Source: Sphingomonas xinjiangensis (GTDB taxonomy: Bacteria; Pseudomonadota; Alphaproteobacteria; Sphingomonadales; Sphingomonadaceae). From it: a DNA stretch of 64,000 nt. The notes below the pieces were generated by a model. It was not told the origin of the DNA and ran no database searches. It saw only the letters and a list, made by a program, of their open reading frames with translations. Below are positions 16,069 through 25,430 of the stretch, piece by piece. Location of the stretch: the NCBI RefSeq assembly GCF_014199255.1, contig NZ_JACIJF010000009.1:1-64000 (forward strand), written 5' to 3'. Every line of letters starts with the position of its first letter. Within the stretch, counting starts at the first letter, position 1. Position numbers and translations under genes: made by a program.

Positions 16069-18615
16069 TCAGGTCTGAGCGCCGGGCCGGTGGGCGACAG
16101 TGCTCATCGCTTCGAAAAGTGCCTTGGCGACACCTTCGGCCGAATAAGGCTTGTGAAGGAGCGGAAAGCCGTGTCGTCCTTCATCGACCAAGACATGGCT
16201 GTATCCGCTCGTGAGCACGATCGGCATGTGTGGAAAATTCTGCCGCACCGAGCGTGCAAGCTCGATGCCGCTCATCCCGGGCATGACAACGTCGCTGAAG
16301 ATCACATCGAACCGACTGTCAGCGGAGAGCTTCTCCAAAGCCGTGTGACCGCAGTCCGCTACTTCAGCTTCGAAGCCGAGGTCCTGGAGTAGGTCGACCG
16401 CAAAGTTGCGAACATCCGCGTTATCCTCAACAACCAAAACGCGCCCGCCCTTAGGCAGCGGCTCCATCTCATGCTCTTGCGGGGAGCTACTCGGACGATC
16501 GTCGCGAGCTAGCAGCAGGAGCCGAAAGATGGTCCCAGCCCCCAACCTGCTCTCAACCTGGATTTCACCGTCGGATTGTTTGATGAAGCCATATACCTGG
16601 CTCAAGCCAAGGCCAGTGCCTTTGCCGACTTCCTTTGTCGTGTAGAAGGGCTCGAAAATGCGGTTCAGTTTCTCCGGCTCGATGCCGTGGCCGGTGTCGG
16701 CGACCTCGACGCACACGAGCGCGCTCTCGCCCTCCATTTCCCTGCGAATGGCAATCTTCAATTCGCCCTCGCCATCCATGGCGTCGCGCGCGTTGACAGC
16801 CATGTTGACGAGCGCGGCTTCGAACTGGGCAATATCGGCTTCCACGAAGCAGTCCGAGCACCTTGCGTCGATCTCGAGGCATATTCTCGAACCAAGCACG
16901 CTGCGCAGCATTTCGGCGATGGAGGTGATCCGCTGTCCGGCGTCGAAAACTTCCGGCCGCAATGCTTGCCGCCGGGCAAATGCCAGAAGCTGGCCGGTCA
17001 GTCGCGCGGCACGTTCCGCGGTGTCGGAGATCGCGTCGATGTAGCGGCGGCGCTTTTCCTCGGTCAGCCCATCGCGTCTAAGAACGTCGGCCGAGCCCCT
17101 GATCACGGTGAGCAGGTTGTTGAAGTCATGCGCGATGCCGCCGGTGAGCTGCCCAATGGCCTCCATCTTCTGGCTTTGACGAAGTGCGTCGTTCGCGATC
17201 TCGAGCTCGCGAGTTCTCTCGACCACCCGTTGCTCTAGGCTCTGATTAGCGCGTTGAGCAGCCTCGAACAGCCGAGCATTGTCGATGGCAATGGCAGCCT
17301 GCCCGGCAAGACCTAGAAGGAGCGGCTCGGCTTCTTCGCCGAATATTCCCGGTTCGGGGTGCGCGAAGAAGAGCCCGCCGATAACCTCTCCGGACCGCGA
17401 CGTGACCGGCACGGCAAGATAGCTGCGAACTGGCAGATGCCCCTGCGGCATTCCGTTGTGCGGCGAGTTGTTGCCGTAACGGGGGTCCTTGGTGATGTCG
17501 TCCGAACGGACCACACCTTCCCCTTGGAACGTGGGGGCGAACACCTCGGTCGCGCGAGGATGACCAAAGCTGTCGAACTGTTCTCGCTCAGCGCCTGACA
17601 AGGTGTAAAGCAGGAAGCTTTCGCCGTCATCGTTGATGACGTTGTAGAAGAACGCTCCGAACTTAGCCCCACTCAGCTCGACCCCTGCGTCGGTCACGAT
17701 CTGAACAACGCGGTTCAGGTCGAGCTCGACCGCCAAAGCCTGCCCGGTGCGATTGAGGACCTCGAAACGCACCTGCTTCGCTTTTTCCTGCTCGATGTTG
17801 CGAGCCTCGATGACCGTGCCAGCGGGAGCGCCGCTTTGATCCAATAGCGGGCTCGCCGTGAAAGCTACGGGGTAGAAGCTTCCATCGGGCGCGACGAAGA
17901 TCTCTTCCCCTTGCATCTGCGCTCGCTCGGGAAAGGCGCGATCGATCGGGCAGTCTGCAAGCGGATAATGGGAACCGTCGGGCTTTGTGTGATGAACCAC
18001 GTCATGCAATGGCCGCCCTCGCATCTCCTCGAATGCGTAGCCCGTGAGCTTCTCGGCTGCTGCGTTGGCGTAGACGCATTGCTGTTGGTGATCCATCAGG
18101 AATACAGCCATCGTCGTATTGCCGAGGATTGCGTCGAGCCGGCGGCTGGTCTCACGAAGACGTTCCTGCGCCGCCAGCTCCTTCGTCACGTCGCGGTAGA
18201 ACGCCGCAACGCCAGCTTGCACAGGAACGATCCGAGACTCGAGCCAAGCACTGTGCCCACCGTCCCAGCTCTGGTGGTGCACTGCCGTTTGCGCCTCGCG
18301 ATTGAGCATCACCCACTTGAATTGCTCGCCGAGTTCGCTTTCCTCCACGCCGGGAGCAAGCTCCCACAGCGTTCGTCCGAGCAAATCCTCCTTCGCTCGG
18401 CCGTCGAGGGCGATGGCAGCCCTGTTCACGTCGACCAGGCGAAACCCCCTATCAAGAAGGAAGAACGCCTCCGACATATTCTCCAGAACGTCGCGGGCGT
18501 AATCGTCCGCGTGCGGATCGGCGCCGGAGCGTGAGTGAGTCAAAGCAACCTCAACTGGATAGAGCTGCCCGTTGATCTCAGCTAAGCTGTGTCTGACCCC
18601 TGGGTAGCAAGGCAT
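16069..18615 (-). CDS. Hybrid sensor histidine kinase, PAS-PAS-GAF-HisKA-HATPase-REC
   Basis: The product is up to 848 aa. In order it has a PAS domain (about 40-150), a second PAS (about 155-275), a GAF domain (about 285-460), a short coiled coil, HisKA with phospho-acceptor His near 495 in GGIAHDFNN, HATPase_c with VADTGHGIEPEKLNRIFEPF and GTGLGLSQVYGF, and a receiver with Asp near 773 in FSDVVMPGMSG and Lys in HKPYS. No transmembrane helix is seen, so it senses a cytoplasmic signal. The first 25 or so residues (ending INGQLYPVEVAL) look like the tail of another PAS domain. A TTG at 18543 with GAGG 5 bp upstream is a competing start. No partner regulator lies beside it. Confidence 0.87.
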   Translation of the reverse strand: MPCYPGVRHSLAEINGQLYPVEVALTHSRSGADPHADDYARDVLENMSEAFFLLDRGFRLVDVNRAAIALDGRAKEDLLGRTLWELAPGVEESELGEQFKWVMLNREAQTAVHHQSWDGGHSAWLESRIVPVQAGVAAFYRDVTKELAAQERLRETSRRLDAILGNTTMAVFLMDHQQQCVYANAAAEKLTGYAFEEMRGRPLHDVVHHTKPDGSHYPLADCPIDRAFPERAQMQGEEIFVAPDGSFYPVAFTASPLLDQSGAPAGTVIEARNIEQEKAKQVRFEVLNRTGQALAVELDLNRVVQIVTDAGVELSGAKFGAFFYNVINDDGESFLLYTLSGAEREQFDSFGHPRATEVFAPTFQGEGVVRSDDITKDPRYGNNSPHNGMPQGHLPVRSYLAVPVTSRSGEVIGGLFFAHPEPGIFGEEAEPLLLGLAGQAAIAIDNARLFEAAQRANQSLEQRVVERTRELEIANDALRQSQKMEAIGQLTGGIAHDFNNLLTVIRGSADVLRRDGLTEEKRRRYIDAISDTAERAARLTGQLLAFARRQALRPEVFDAGQRITSIAEMLRSVLGSRICLEIDARCSDCFVEADIAQFEAALVNMAVNARDAMDGEGELKIAIRREMEGESALVCVEVADTGHGIEPEKLNRIFEPFYTTKEVGKGTGLGLSQVYGFIKQSDGEIQVESRLGAGTIFRLLLLARDDRPSSSPQEHEMEPLPKGGRVLVVEDNADVRNFAVDLLQDLGFEAEVADCGHTALEKLSADSRFDVIFSDVVMPGMSGIELARSVRQNFPHMPIVLTSGYSHVLVDEGRHGFPLLHKPYSAEGVAKALFEAMSTVAHRPGAQT

Positions 18616-18647
18616 TGCAGCATGCCTTTGGCTTACGCAAGAAGGCG

Positions 18648-19595
18648 TTAGCGCCCGATCAGGAACAGGACCGAGAGGTTTTTATCCGGGCGCCAGTTGG
18701 TCTTGGTCATCTCGAATTGGGTGGGGCCGATCTTGCGCACGCCTTCGCCGCAGAAGCTCACCAGGTCGCCGGGTGCTTCCTTGTCGACCACCAGGCGGAA
18801 GCGGCCGATCGGCTTTTTCCAATTGCCGCCGGTGACCAGCACATAATCGACCCATTGCTCGGGATAATGGCGCCCTGCCCGGCTTGCGGCGCGCAGCGTG
18901 CGCAGGAGCGGCGCGTCGACGCAGTAGCGCGCGGCGGTGTCGGCGTCGCCCTGCGCCTCACCGAGCATGGTGGCGACGGTGCCGCCGACCGAGGGGGTAT
19001 AGCCATGTTCGACCACCACCGGCACGCCGGCGGGAAAGCGCTGCTGCCAATGGTAAGTGACCCGCAGCGTCCAGGCGGGTTCGCCGTCGTCGTCGATCAG
19101 CCCGAGCCGCACGGCCTCGGCGCGCTTGGCGGCGGGCAGGCGGCCGAGCGCGGCACGGGCTTCGTCGCGGTGCGGCGCGAGCGGCACATGGTTGGCGGTG
19201 AGCCAGGCCGTGCGTTCAACGTCGCCGACAAAGACGCGCTGTTCGATTTCGCTCTGCACCGGCTTGCCATCGACGCGGGTCGCGAAGCCGAGGAGATTGG
19301 CCGGCGCGTCGACCGGGATCGACACGTCCTGCATGAAGAAGCCCGGCCCGCCGATGGGGGGCATGGGGAAGGCGACGCGCAGCGTCACATCCTTGCCGCT
19401 GGTGTTGCGGAAGACATAGCGAACCTGCACCCGCGAACGGGAGAGGTGCAGATCCTCCGACTGCATTTCCACCGCATCGTTCTTGACGAGCACCAGCCCG
19501 CCGGCCGCGAGCTGGGCGGTGGTGTCATTGGCGTTCACGGCGCCAAACGGCAGCGCCAGCAGCGCACCCGCAAACAACCAGTGCCGGATCATCAT
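18648..19595 (-). CDS. DUF4424 family exported protein
   Basis: The product is 315 aa with a signal peptide ending near AVNA. The mature start NDTTAQLAAGGLVLVKNDAVEMQSEDL is typical of DUF4424 proteins, as is the following beta-rich RYVFRNTSGKDVTLRVAFPMPPI. The function of the family is unknown. It is the last gene of a four-gene minus-strand operon, and its ATG overlaps the glycosyltransferase stop by 4 bp. That suggests a link to extracellular or periplasmic glycan handling, but this is inference. Confidence 0.75.
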   Translation of the reverse strand: MMIRHWLFAGALLALPFGAVNANDTTAQLAAGGLVLVKNDAVEMQSEDLHLSRSRVQVRYVFRNTSGKDVTLRVAFPMPPIGGPGFFMQDVSIPVDAPANLLGFATRVDGKPVQSEIEQRVFVGDVERTAWLTANHVPLAPHRDEARAALGRLPAAKRAEAVRLGLIDDDGEPAWTLRVTYHWQQRFPAGVPVVVEHGYTPSVGGTVATMLGEAQGDADTAARYCVDAPLLRTLRAASRAGRHYPEQWVDYVLVTGGNWKKPIGRFRLVVDKEAPGDLVSFCGEGVRKIGPTQFEMTKTNWRPDKNLSVLFLIGR

Positions 19596-20593
19596 GCCCC
19601 CAGGATGCGTTCGTATAAGGCGATGTATTTATCGGCCATCGCCTCAACCGAGAAGTGGTCTTCCATCCGGCGGCGGCAGGCGGCGCGGTCCACCGCCAGC
19701 GACTCGACGGCCTGCGGTGCTGCTTCGGCCGATCGTACCAGTATGCCGGTGTCGGGGGTGATGAGTTCGGGCATGCTGCCGCGACCGATGGCGATTACGG
19801 GGGTGCCGCAGGCCATCGCCTCGACCACCGACAGGCCGAAGGGTTCGTCGAAGTTGATGAGGTGGAGGAGCGCCCTTGCGCTTCCGAGCGCCTTCACCCG
19901 TGCTTCGCCGCCGACGGGGCCGTGATAGACGATGCGGTCGTTCAGATGGGGCTTTACCGCGCTCTCGAAATAGCCCTGATCCTGGATGATGCCGTAGAGG
20001 TTCAGGCGGCGGTTGGTGGCCTGGGCTACAGCAATGGCTTCGGCGGCGCCCTTGTCCGGGTGCATGCGGCCGAAGAAGAGCAGGTCTTCGCTGCCCTGCG
20101 CGTCGAAGGGAAATTCGTCCAGGCGGATGCCGTGGTGGATGGTGGCGGCGTAATGGAGGCTCGGGTGCCGGTCGGCGTCCGAGATCGCGACATAGTGCAC
20201 GCGGTCCTCGAACGGCTTGTACATCGGCAGGATGCGGTCGGACGAGAAGCCATGGATGGTGGTGACCATCGGCGTGTCGACCAGAGACGCAAAGGCATGG
20301 GCGGGGAAATCGGCCTGGTTGTGGATCAGGTCGAACTCGGACGCGCGGCTGAACAGGTGGCTCAGGTGGCGATATTCCCAGACCTTCGCGTCGATGCTGG
20401 GGTCTTCCTCATAGGATGCTGGGACGACGCCGGCGAGCGTGCCGGAGGTGATCGAATCCTGCGTGGCGAACAGCGTGACGTCCAGGCCCTTGGCGACCAG
20501 CGCCTCCGTCAGCAGGCTGGTGACGAGTTCCCACGGGCCGTAATGGCGCGGCGGGGTGCGCCACGCGATGGGAGCCAGCATTGCGATCTTCAT
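19592..20593 (-). CDS. Glycosyltransferase family 4 protein
   Basis: The product is 333 aa from the ATG at 20593 (MKIAMLAPIAWRTPP). A longer in-frame version only adds Arg/Pro-rich residues from the upstream gene's other frame. The GT-B/GT4 features are an N-terminal Rossmann domain with PRHYGPWELVTSLLTEALV, and a C-terminal donor site with FFGRMHPDKGAAEAI and FGLSVVEAMACGTPVIA (the E-x7-E region). It should move a sugar from a nucleotide donor to an acceptor that is not evident. Its start overlaps the stop of the GH13 gene by 4 bp and its stop overlaps the DUF4424 start by 4 bp. Confidence 0.88.
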   Translation of the reverse strand: MKIAMLAPIAWRTPPRHYGPWELVTSLLTEALVAKGLDVTLFATQDSITSGTLAGVVPASYEEDPSIDAKVWEYRHLSHLFSRASEFDLIHNQADFPAHAFASLVDTPMVTTIHGFSSDRILPMYKPFEDRVHYVAISDADRHPSLHYAATIHHGIRLDEFPFDAQGSEDLLFFGRMHPDKGAAEAIAVAQATNRRLNLYGIIQDQGYFESAVKPHLNDRIVYHGPVGGEARVKALGSARALLHLINFDEPFGLSVVEAMACGTPVIAIGRGSMPELITPDTGILVRSAEAAPQAVESLAVDRAACRRRMEDHFSVEAMADKYIALYERILGA

Positions 20594-22161
20594 GCGAGGA
20601 TAAGGCCTTCGTTGGGCAGGAGGAGCGCCGGGTCGGGGGTGCCGCCGCGGGTGGAGAGAATGGGCGTGAAGCCTTCGGCCCATTCAGGGATCGAGAAGGG
20701 TTGTGGCTGGTCGCCGAGGTTTAGGACGATCAGCAGGCGCTGGTCGCCGTGGCGGCGTTCATAAGCGAGGAGGTCGCCGCTTGCCTCGACCGGGTACCAG
20801 TCGCCGACGGCCAGCGCAGGATGCCGGCGGCGTAGCGCGAGCAGGTCGTGGTGGAGCTGCCACATCGAGCCGGGGGCATTGCGCTGCGCGGCGACATTGC
20901 GGGTCTGCCAGTCGGGGTGGAGCGGCAGCCAGGGCGTGCCGGTGGTGAAACCTGCGTTCGGGCTGTCGTCCCACGCCATTGGCGTGCGGACCGGATCCCG
21001 GCCCAGGCCAATGCCGGGCTCGCGCAGTTCGCGCGGGTCCTGGACCTGATTCGCGGGAATCGCGACGTCGGCCATGCCGATCTCGTCGCCATAATATAGC
21101 GTCGGCGTGCCGCGCAGGGTCAGCAGCAGCATCGCGGCGACGCGCGCCTGTTCGGGGCCGAAGCGGGTGGCGGCGCGGGGGCGGTCGTGGTTGCCGAGCA
21201 CCCAATTGGGCCAGCCGCCCGGGGGCAGCGCGGCGTCATAGTCGGCGATGATCTTAGCCAAATCGGCTGCGTTCCAGGGGGCGTCGATCAGCTGGAAGTT
21301 GAAGGGCAGATGCACGCCCGGCGCGTCGGTGCCATAATAGCGCATGAGGCGGTCCAGCGGCAGGTAGATCTCGCCGATCAGCACGCGCGCGGGATAGGCG
21401 TCGGCAAGGGCGCGCATGCGCGCGGCGAGGGCGTGCACTTCCTCCTGGTCGGTGGAGTGCAGCTGGAGGACACTGAACATCTCGCCCATGCCGGGCTTGT
21501 AATCGGGGTTGGGCGGATTGTCGGGGAAGCCGGCGTGCTTGACCATGTGCCAGAGCACATCGATGCGGAAGCCGTCGACGCCGCGATCGAACCAGAAGCG
21601 CATCGCGTCGAACATCGCCGCCTGGACCTGCGGGTTGCGCCAGTTGAGGTCGGGCTGTTCCTTGAGGAAGGCGTGGAGATAATATTGGCCGGTGGCTTCG
21701 TCCCACTGCCAGGCCGAGCCGCCGAAATCGCTGATCCAGTTGTTGGGGGGCGAGCCGTCGGGGTTGGCGTCGCGCCAGATGTACCAGTCCCGCTTGGGGT
21801 TATCGCGCGAGCTACGGCTTTCGAGGAACCAGGGGTGCTGGTCGGAGCTGTGGTTCGGGACGAAATCGAGCAGGAGCTTGAGGCCGCGGGCGTGGGCGGC
21901 CTTTAGCAGCGCGTCGAAGCCCTCGAGGGTGCCGAAGCGCGGGTCGATGCCGGTGTAATCGGCGACATCGTAGCCGAAATCGGCCATCGGGCTGGGGAAG
22001 ATGGGCGATATCCATACCGCATCCACGCCGAGTTCAACCAATGCGTCGAGGCGGGATTCGATGCCGGGCAAGTCGCCGATGCCGTCGCCGTTCGCGTCCT
22101 GGAACGAGCGTGGATAGATCTGGTAGATGACACCCGATTGCCACCAGAGCGGATCGGTCAC
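20590..22161 (-). CDS. GH13 alpha-glucosidase-type glycoside hydrolase
   Basis: The product is 523 aa from a GTG at 22161 that overlaps the upstream stop (GTGA). The reading M/VTDPLWWQSGVIYQIYPRSF is the standard start of GH13 oligo-1,6-glucosidase/alpha-glucosidase enzymes. Catalytic residues are Asp201 (GFRIDVLW), Glu264 (LIGEIYLP) and Asp326 (LGNHDRPR). DFVPNHSS at about 99-106 and YYGDEIGM are also conserved. No signal peptide is seen, so it is probably cytoplasmic and cleaves alpha-glucosides from their non-reducing end. Trehalose synthase or sucrose-active variants cannot be excluded. It belongs to an operon with a GH130 and a GT4 gene. Confidence 0.9.
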   Translation of the reverse strand: MTDPLWWQSGVIYQIYPRSFQDANGDGIGDLPGIESRLDALVELGVDAVWISPIFPSPMADFGYDVADYTGIDPRFGTLEGFDALLKAAHARGLKLLLDFVPNHSSDQHPWFLESRSSRDNPKRDWYIWRDANPDGSPPNNWISDFGGSAWQWDEATGQYYLHAFLKEQPDLNWRNPQVQAAMFDAMRFWFDRGVDGFRIDVLWHMVKHAGFPDNPPNPDYKPGMGEMFSVLQLHSTDQEEVHALAARMRALADAYPARVLIGEIYLPLDRLMRYYGTDAPGVHLPFNFQLIDAPWNAADLAKIIADYDAALPPGGWPNWVLGNHDRPRAATRFGPEQARVAAMLLLTLRGTPTLYYGDEIGMADVAIPANQVQDPRELREPGIGLGRDPVRTPMAWDDSPNAGFTTGTPWLPLHPDWQTRNVAAQRNAPGSMWQLHHDLLALRRRHPALAVGDWYPVEASGDLLAYERRHGDQRLLIVLNLGDQPQPFSIPEWAEGFTPILSTRGGTPDPALLLPNEGLILA

Positions 22162-23279
22162 GCGAAGCGTTCCTTGGGCGTGTGAGTGATGCGGCAGGCG
22201 AGGTCGGCTTCCCCGTGCGCCACGATGTAGTGATCGCCCGCGTCGACGATTCCCGTTGTGAAGACCACCGGAGTGGGCAGGTACATCTGGTGGGCGATGT
22301 CGGCGGTGAGTGCAGGATCGGCTTCGAACAGCGGCGCGCCGTCCTCGAGCCGCAGGATGCGGGCGGGATCGTCGCGGTCGAGCAGCGCCCAGAAGCTGCG
22401 ATAGACGCCGACCAGCCCCTGCTTCTCGACACCGTGATAGAGCATCAGCCAGCCATCGTCGGTCAGGATCGGCGGGCTGCCGCCGCCGATGCGTTGGGTG
22501 CTGGTGGTGCCCTTGCGCGCGCGGATGCCGGGGGTGTCGAGCGGCTTCCAGTGGAGGCCGTCGGGCGACTGGGCCATGTTGATCGCGGGACCGCCGAGCC
22601 ATTCGCTGTCCTGCGGATAGGCGAAATAGACTTCACCCAGCGGGCGGGTGAGCGCCATGTACTTATCCGCGACCTTGCCTTCGAAGAGCAGCATGTCCTT
22701 GTTCTGATGGTCGAGGACGACACCGAGCAGATCGTAGTCGAGGCCGTTCGTGGAGCGATACATCGCGGTGCAGTGGCGCTCCGCCGAGACGCCGCAGACG
22801 GTCATCCACCAGGTGTCGCCGACGCGGCTGATGCGCGCGTCCTCGACGCCATAATCGAGGAAGGAGGCGCTGGGTTCGATCGCCTTGTCATAGTGGATGC
22901 GGACGATGTCGCGGCCCTGAACGTCGAGTTCGACCGGGAGCAGCCAGGACAGCGAGGTGAGGCCGAGCAGGCGGGGGTTGCGGTCCTTCAAGGCGAACTG
23001 ACGGGGATCGTCGATATGGAGCCCGTGCAGGGCATGGCGGTCGAGGACGTATCCTTCTGGCGTCCAACGGATCGCCCGGGCGCTGTCGCCTTGCACCGGA
23101 TCGCGCAGCGCTTCGGCCACGCGGACCATGAGCAGCAGGTTGCCATTGGGAAGCCGGGTTAGCCCGGGATTGAAGGCGCCGAGCACATAGGTCGGCTCGG
23201 CGATCGAGCGGCGCAGCGGGGAACGGGAAAGATCGACATCGTCCGGGCGGAAGATCAGATAATCGTCGCCTGCGGGCAT
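22158..23279 (-). CDS. GH130 family glycoside phosphorylase/hydrolase
   Basis: The product is 373 aa. It has the five-bladed beta-propeller hallmarks of GH130: AFNPGLTRLPNGNLLLMVRVAE near 35-56, YGVEDARIS with the conserved acid, and GGGSPPILTDDGWLMLYHGV near 270-290. Many GH130 enzymes phosphorolyse beta-1,4- or beta-1,2-mannosidic bonds, but some are hydrolases. The lack of a signal peptide fits an intracellular phosphorylase. It is the first gene of the GH130-GH13-GT4-DUF4424 operon, so the operon probably handles a cytoplasmic oligosaccharide. The substrate is unknown. Confidence 0.87.
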   Translation of the reverse strand: MPAGDDYLIFRPDDVDLSRSPLRRSIAEPTYVLGAFNPGLTRLPNGNLLLMVRVAEALRDPVQGDSARAIRWTPEGYVLDRHALHGLHIDDPRQFALKDRNPRLLGLTSLSWLLPVELDVQGRDIVRIHYDKAIEPSASFLDYGVEDARISRVGDTWWMTVCGVSAERHCTAMYRSTNGLDYDLLGVVLDHQNKDMLLFEGKVADKYMALTRPLGEVYFAYPQDSEWLGGPAINMAQSPDGLHWKPLDTPGIRARKGTTSTQRIGGGSPPILTDDGWLMLYHGVEKQGLVGVYRSFWALLDRDDPARILRLEDGAPLFEADPALTADIAHQMYLPTPVVFTTGIVDAGDHYIVAHGEADLACRITHTPKERFA

Positions 23280-23296
23280 GCGCCCCTCCCCTTGCG

Positions 23297-24040
23297 TCAG
23301 CAGCCGGTGATGCGGCTATCGCCCCCTTCGAGGACGAAGCGGTTGCCACGGCGAACGTATCGCTCGGCGAACGAGTCGGTTCCTTTATAGCGGACGGTGA
23401 AATCGGAATCGCGGTGCACGTCGGTCAAGGTGCCCTCATACGCTTCACCCTTGGCCTCGGTCATCCCGCTGGTGTCAAAGGTGGTGGTGATGCTGGCGAT
23501 TGGGGCCGGGCCGATCGGGCGCAGTTCGATGAGGTCGGTGAGGCCGACGGTGCAGCCCTGCCAGGTGCCGCCGCCCTCGACCACGATCACCGGCAGCCCG
23601 GTGAAGGCGCCAGAGACGGACCATCTGGTGAGATTGCCAAAGCTGCCGCTGACCGCCGCATCGGGATAGCTGTTGACCAGCGCGAAGCGGTCGCCCTCGG
23701 CACGAAGATAATAGGCCGCGATGATGCCGGGCTCGCTGTGGCCGGCATCAGGATTGTGGCCGTGGCGAAGCAGCACCGGGCCGAACGGCGTGTCGATCAG
23801 CTTGTCGTCGCCGTCGAAGCTGTAGCTGTCGAGCTTGGCGGGCACCACCGCGCGCGCAGCGGCCAGACGGGCGGGATTGTCGGCGGCAAGCGTCGGGACC
23901 GGGCTGGGCGCCGCGGCCAGGGTCGCCTTGGCCGTGGGCTGCGCCTTTTTGTGCTTGGGCGCATAGTCTTCAGGCAGCGCGTTGCAGGCCGACAAGGTCG
24001 CGAGCAGCAGCGCCGCAGCAGCGGCGGGACGCAGAGTCAC
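23297..24040 (-). CDS. Lipoprotein of unknown function
   Basis: The product is 247 aa. The signal has a lipobox (TLSAC, Cys19) and is followed by a Lys/Pro/Ala-rich linker to about residue 50. A soluble beta-rich domain contains FDGDDKLIDTPFGPVLLRHGHN and ends RFVLEGGDSRITGC. I recognise no family. Its ATG overlaps the chorismate mutase stop by 4 bp, so the two are co-transcribed. The gap to the GH130 gene downstream is only 17 bp, so the polysaccharide operon may be read from the same promoter. Confidence 0.7.
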   Translation of the reverse strand: MTLRPAAAAALLLATLSACNALPEDYAPKHKKAQPTAKATLAAAPSPVPTLAADNPARLAAARAVVPAKLDSYSFDGDDKLIDTPFGPVLLRHGHNPDAGHSEPGIIAAYYLRAEGDRFALVNSYPDAAVSGSFGNLTRWSVSGAFTGLPVIVVEGGGTWQGCTVGLTDLIELRPIGPAPIASITTTFDTSGMTEAKGEAYEGTLTDVHRDSDFTVRYKGTDSFAERYVRRGNRFVLEGGDSRITGC

Positions 24041-24321
24041 GCGCCGTCCCGCAGCTGAACATGGTGGCGGATCACTTCGTCGATGATGAAGCGCAGGAAC
24101 TTTTCGGAAAATTCGGGGTCGAGATCGGCGTCCTTGGCGAGCGCGCGCAGGCGGGCGATCTGGGCTTCCTCGCGGCCGGGATCGGCGGGGGGCAGGCCGG
24201 AGACGGCCTTATACTCGCCCACGGCCTGAGTGACCTTGAACCGCTCGGCGAGCAGGAAGACCAGCGCGGCATCGATATTGTCGATGCTCTGGCGATAACG
24301 GGTAAGCGTGGCGTCCGGCAT
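24037..24321 (-). CDS. Chorismate mutase, AroQ class
   Basis: The product is 94 aa from the ATG at 24321, which has a GGGAGGG ribosome site. Upstream in-frame starts lack one. It is the all-helical AroQ type: YRQSIDNIDAALVFLLAERFKVTQAVGEYKA, then DPGREEAQIARLRALAKD, with the usual Arg, Lys and Glu active-site positions. It converts chorismate to prephenate, the substrate of the pheA product at 3.5 kb. It is a free-standing domain, not fused to PheA or TyrA. It is divergent from the polyprenyl synthase gene. Confidence 0.9.
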   Translation of the reverse strand: MPDATLTRYRQSIDNIDAALVFLLAERFKVTQAVGEYKAVSGLPPADPGREEAQIARLRALAKDADLDPEFSEKFLRFIIDEVIRHHVQLRDGA

Positions 24322-24416
24322 ATGAAAAGCCCTCCCCGGCCCCTTTCGCGTGACGCACGCTGCGGTGCAACCCCATCCACTTGCCTTTACGGCAGCAACA
24401 GGCCAGAGGCGCAGCC

Positions 24417-25430
24417 ATGAGCGCCACCATCCATCGCCTGGGCTCACGCCCCGAGCCCTCGCTGGAGCCCCTGCTCGGCCTAGTGGCGCACGACATGAAC
24501 ATGGTGAACGCCGTCATTCTGGACCGGATGCGTTCGGACATTCCGCTGATCCCGGAGCTGGCCGGGCACCTGATCGCCGGGGGCGGCAAGCGGATGCGGC
24601 CGATGCTGACGCTGGCGAGCGCGCAGCTGCTGGGCTTCACCGGCACGCGCCACCATGGGCTGGCGGCAGCGGTGGAGTTCATCCACACCGCGACGTTGCT
24701 GCACGACGATGTGGTCGACAGTTCGGACCTGCGGCGCGGGCGACGGACGGCGAACATCATCTGGGGCAATCCGGCGAGCGTGCTGGTGGGCGATTTCCTG
24801 TTCTCCCGCTCGTTCGAGCTGATGGTCGAGAGCGGAAGCCTGAAAGCGCTCAAGGTGCTGAGCAATGCCAGCGCAGTGATCGCCGAGGGCGAAGTGAACC
24901 AGTTGACCGCGGTGCGCCGGCTGGACCTGTCCGAGCAGCGCTATCTCGACATCATCGGCGCGAAGACCGCGGCGCTGTTCGCCGCCGCCTGCCGGATCGC
25001 CGCGATCGTCGCCGAGCGGCCCGAGAGCGAGGAAGCGGCGCTGGACGCCTATGGCCGCAATCTGGGGATCGCGTTCCAGCTGGTCGACGACGCGATCGAC
25101 TATGTCTCCGACGCGACGACCATGGGCAAGGATGCCGGCGACGATTTCCGGGAAGGCAAGATGACGCTGCCGGTCATCCTGGCCTATGCGCGCGGCGACG
25201 AAGCTGCGCGCGGCTTTTGGAAAGAAGCGATTGCGGGGCGTCGCGTGGCGGACGAGGACTTCGCCGAAGCGGTGCGGCTGGTGCAGGCAAGCCGGGCAGT
25301 GGACGACACGCTGGCGCGCGCCCGGCATTATGGTCAGCGGGCGATCGACGCGCTGGGCGGCTTCGCCAATGGCGCGGCCAAGGACGCGATGGTCGAGGCG
25401 GTCGAGTTCGCGGTGGCGCGGGCCTATTGA
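24417..25430 (+). CDS. Polyprenyl diphosphate synthase
   Basis: The product is 337 aa from the ATG at 24417 (MSATIHRLGSRPEP). The trans-prenyltransferase motifs are GGGKRMRPML near 58-67, the first Asp-rich motif LLHDDVVD near 95-102, and the second LVDDAIDY near 222-229, with DFREGKMTLP after it. The residues before the first Asp motif favour a long-chain product. The likely role is the octaprenyl or decaprenyl side chain of ubiquinone, and chain length cannot be set by eye. The stop overlaps a small membrane-protein ORF by 1 bp. Confidence 0.9.
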   Translation: MSATIHRLGSRPEPSLEPLLGLVAHDMNMVNAVILDRMRSDIPLIPELAGHLIAGGGKRMRPMLTLASAQLLGFTGTRHHGLAAAVEFIHTATLLHDDVVDSSDLRRGRRTANIIWGNPASVLVGDFLFSRSFELMVESGSLKALKVLSNASAVIAEGEVNQLTAVRRLDLSEQRYLDIIGAKTAALFAAACRIAAIVAERPESEEAALDAYGRNLGIAFQLVDDAIDYVSDATTMGKDAGDDFREGKMTLPVILAYARGDEAARGFWKEAIAGRRVADEDFAEAVRLVQASRAVDDTLARARHYGQRAIDALGGFANGAAKDAMVEAVEFAVARAY

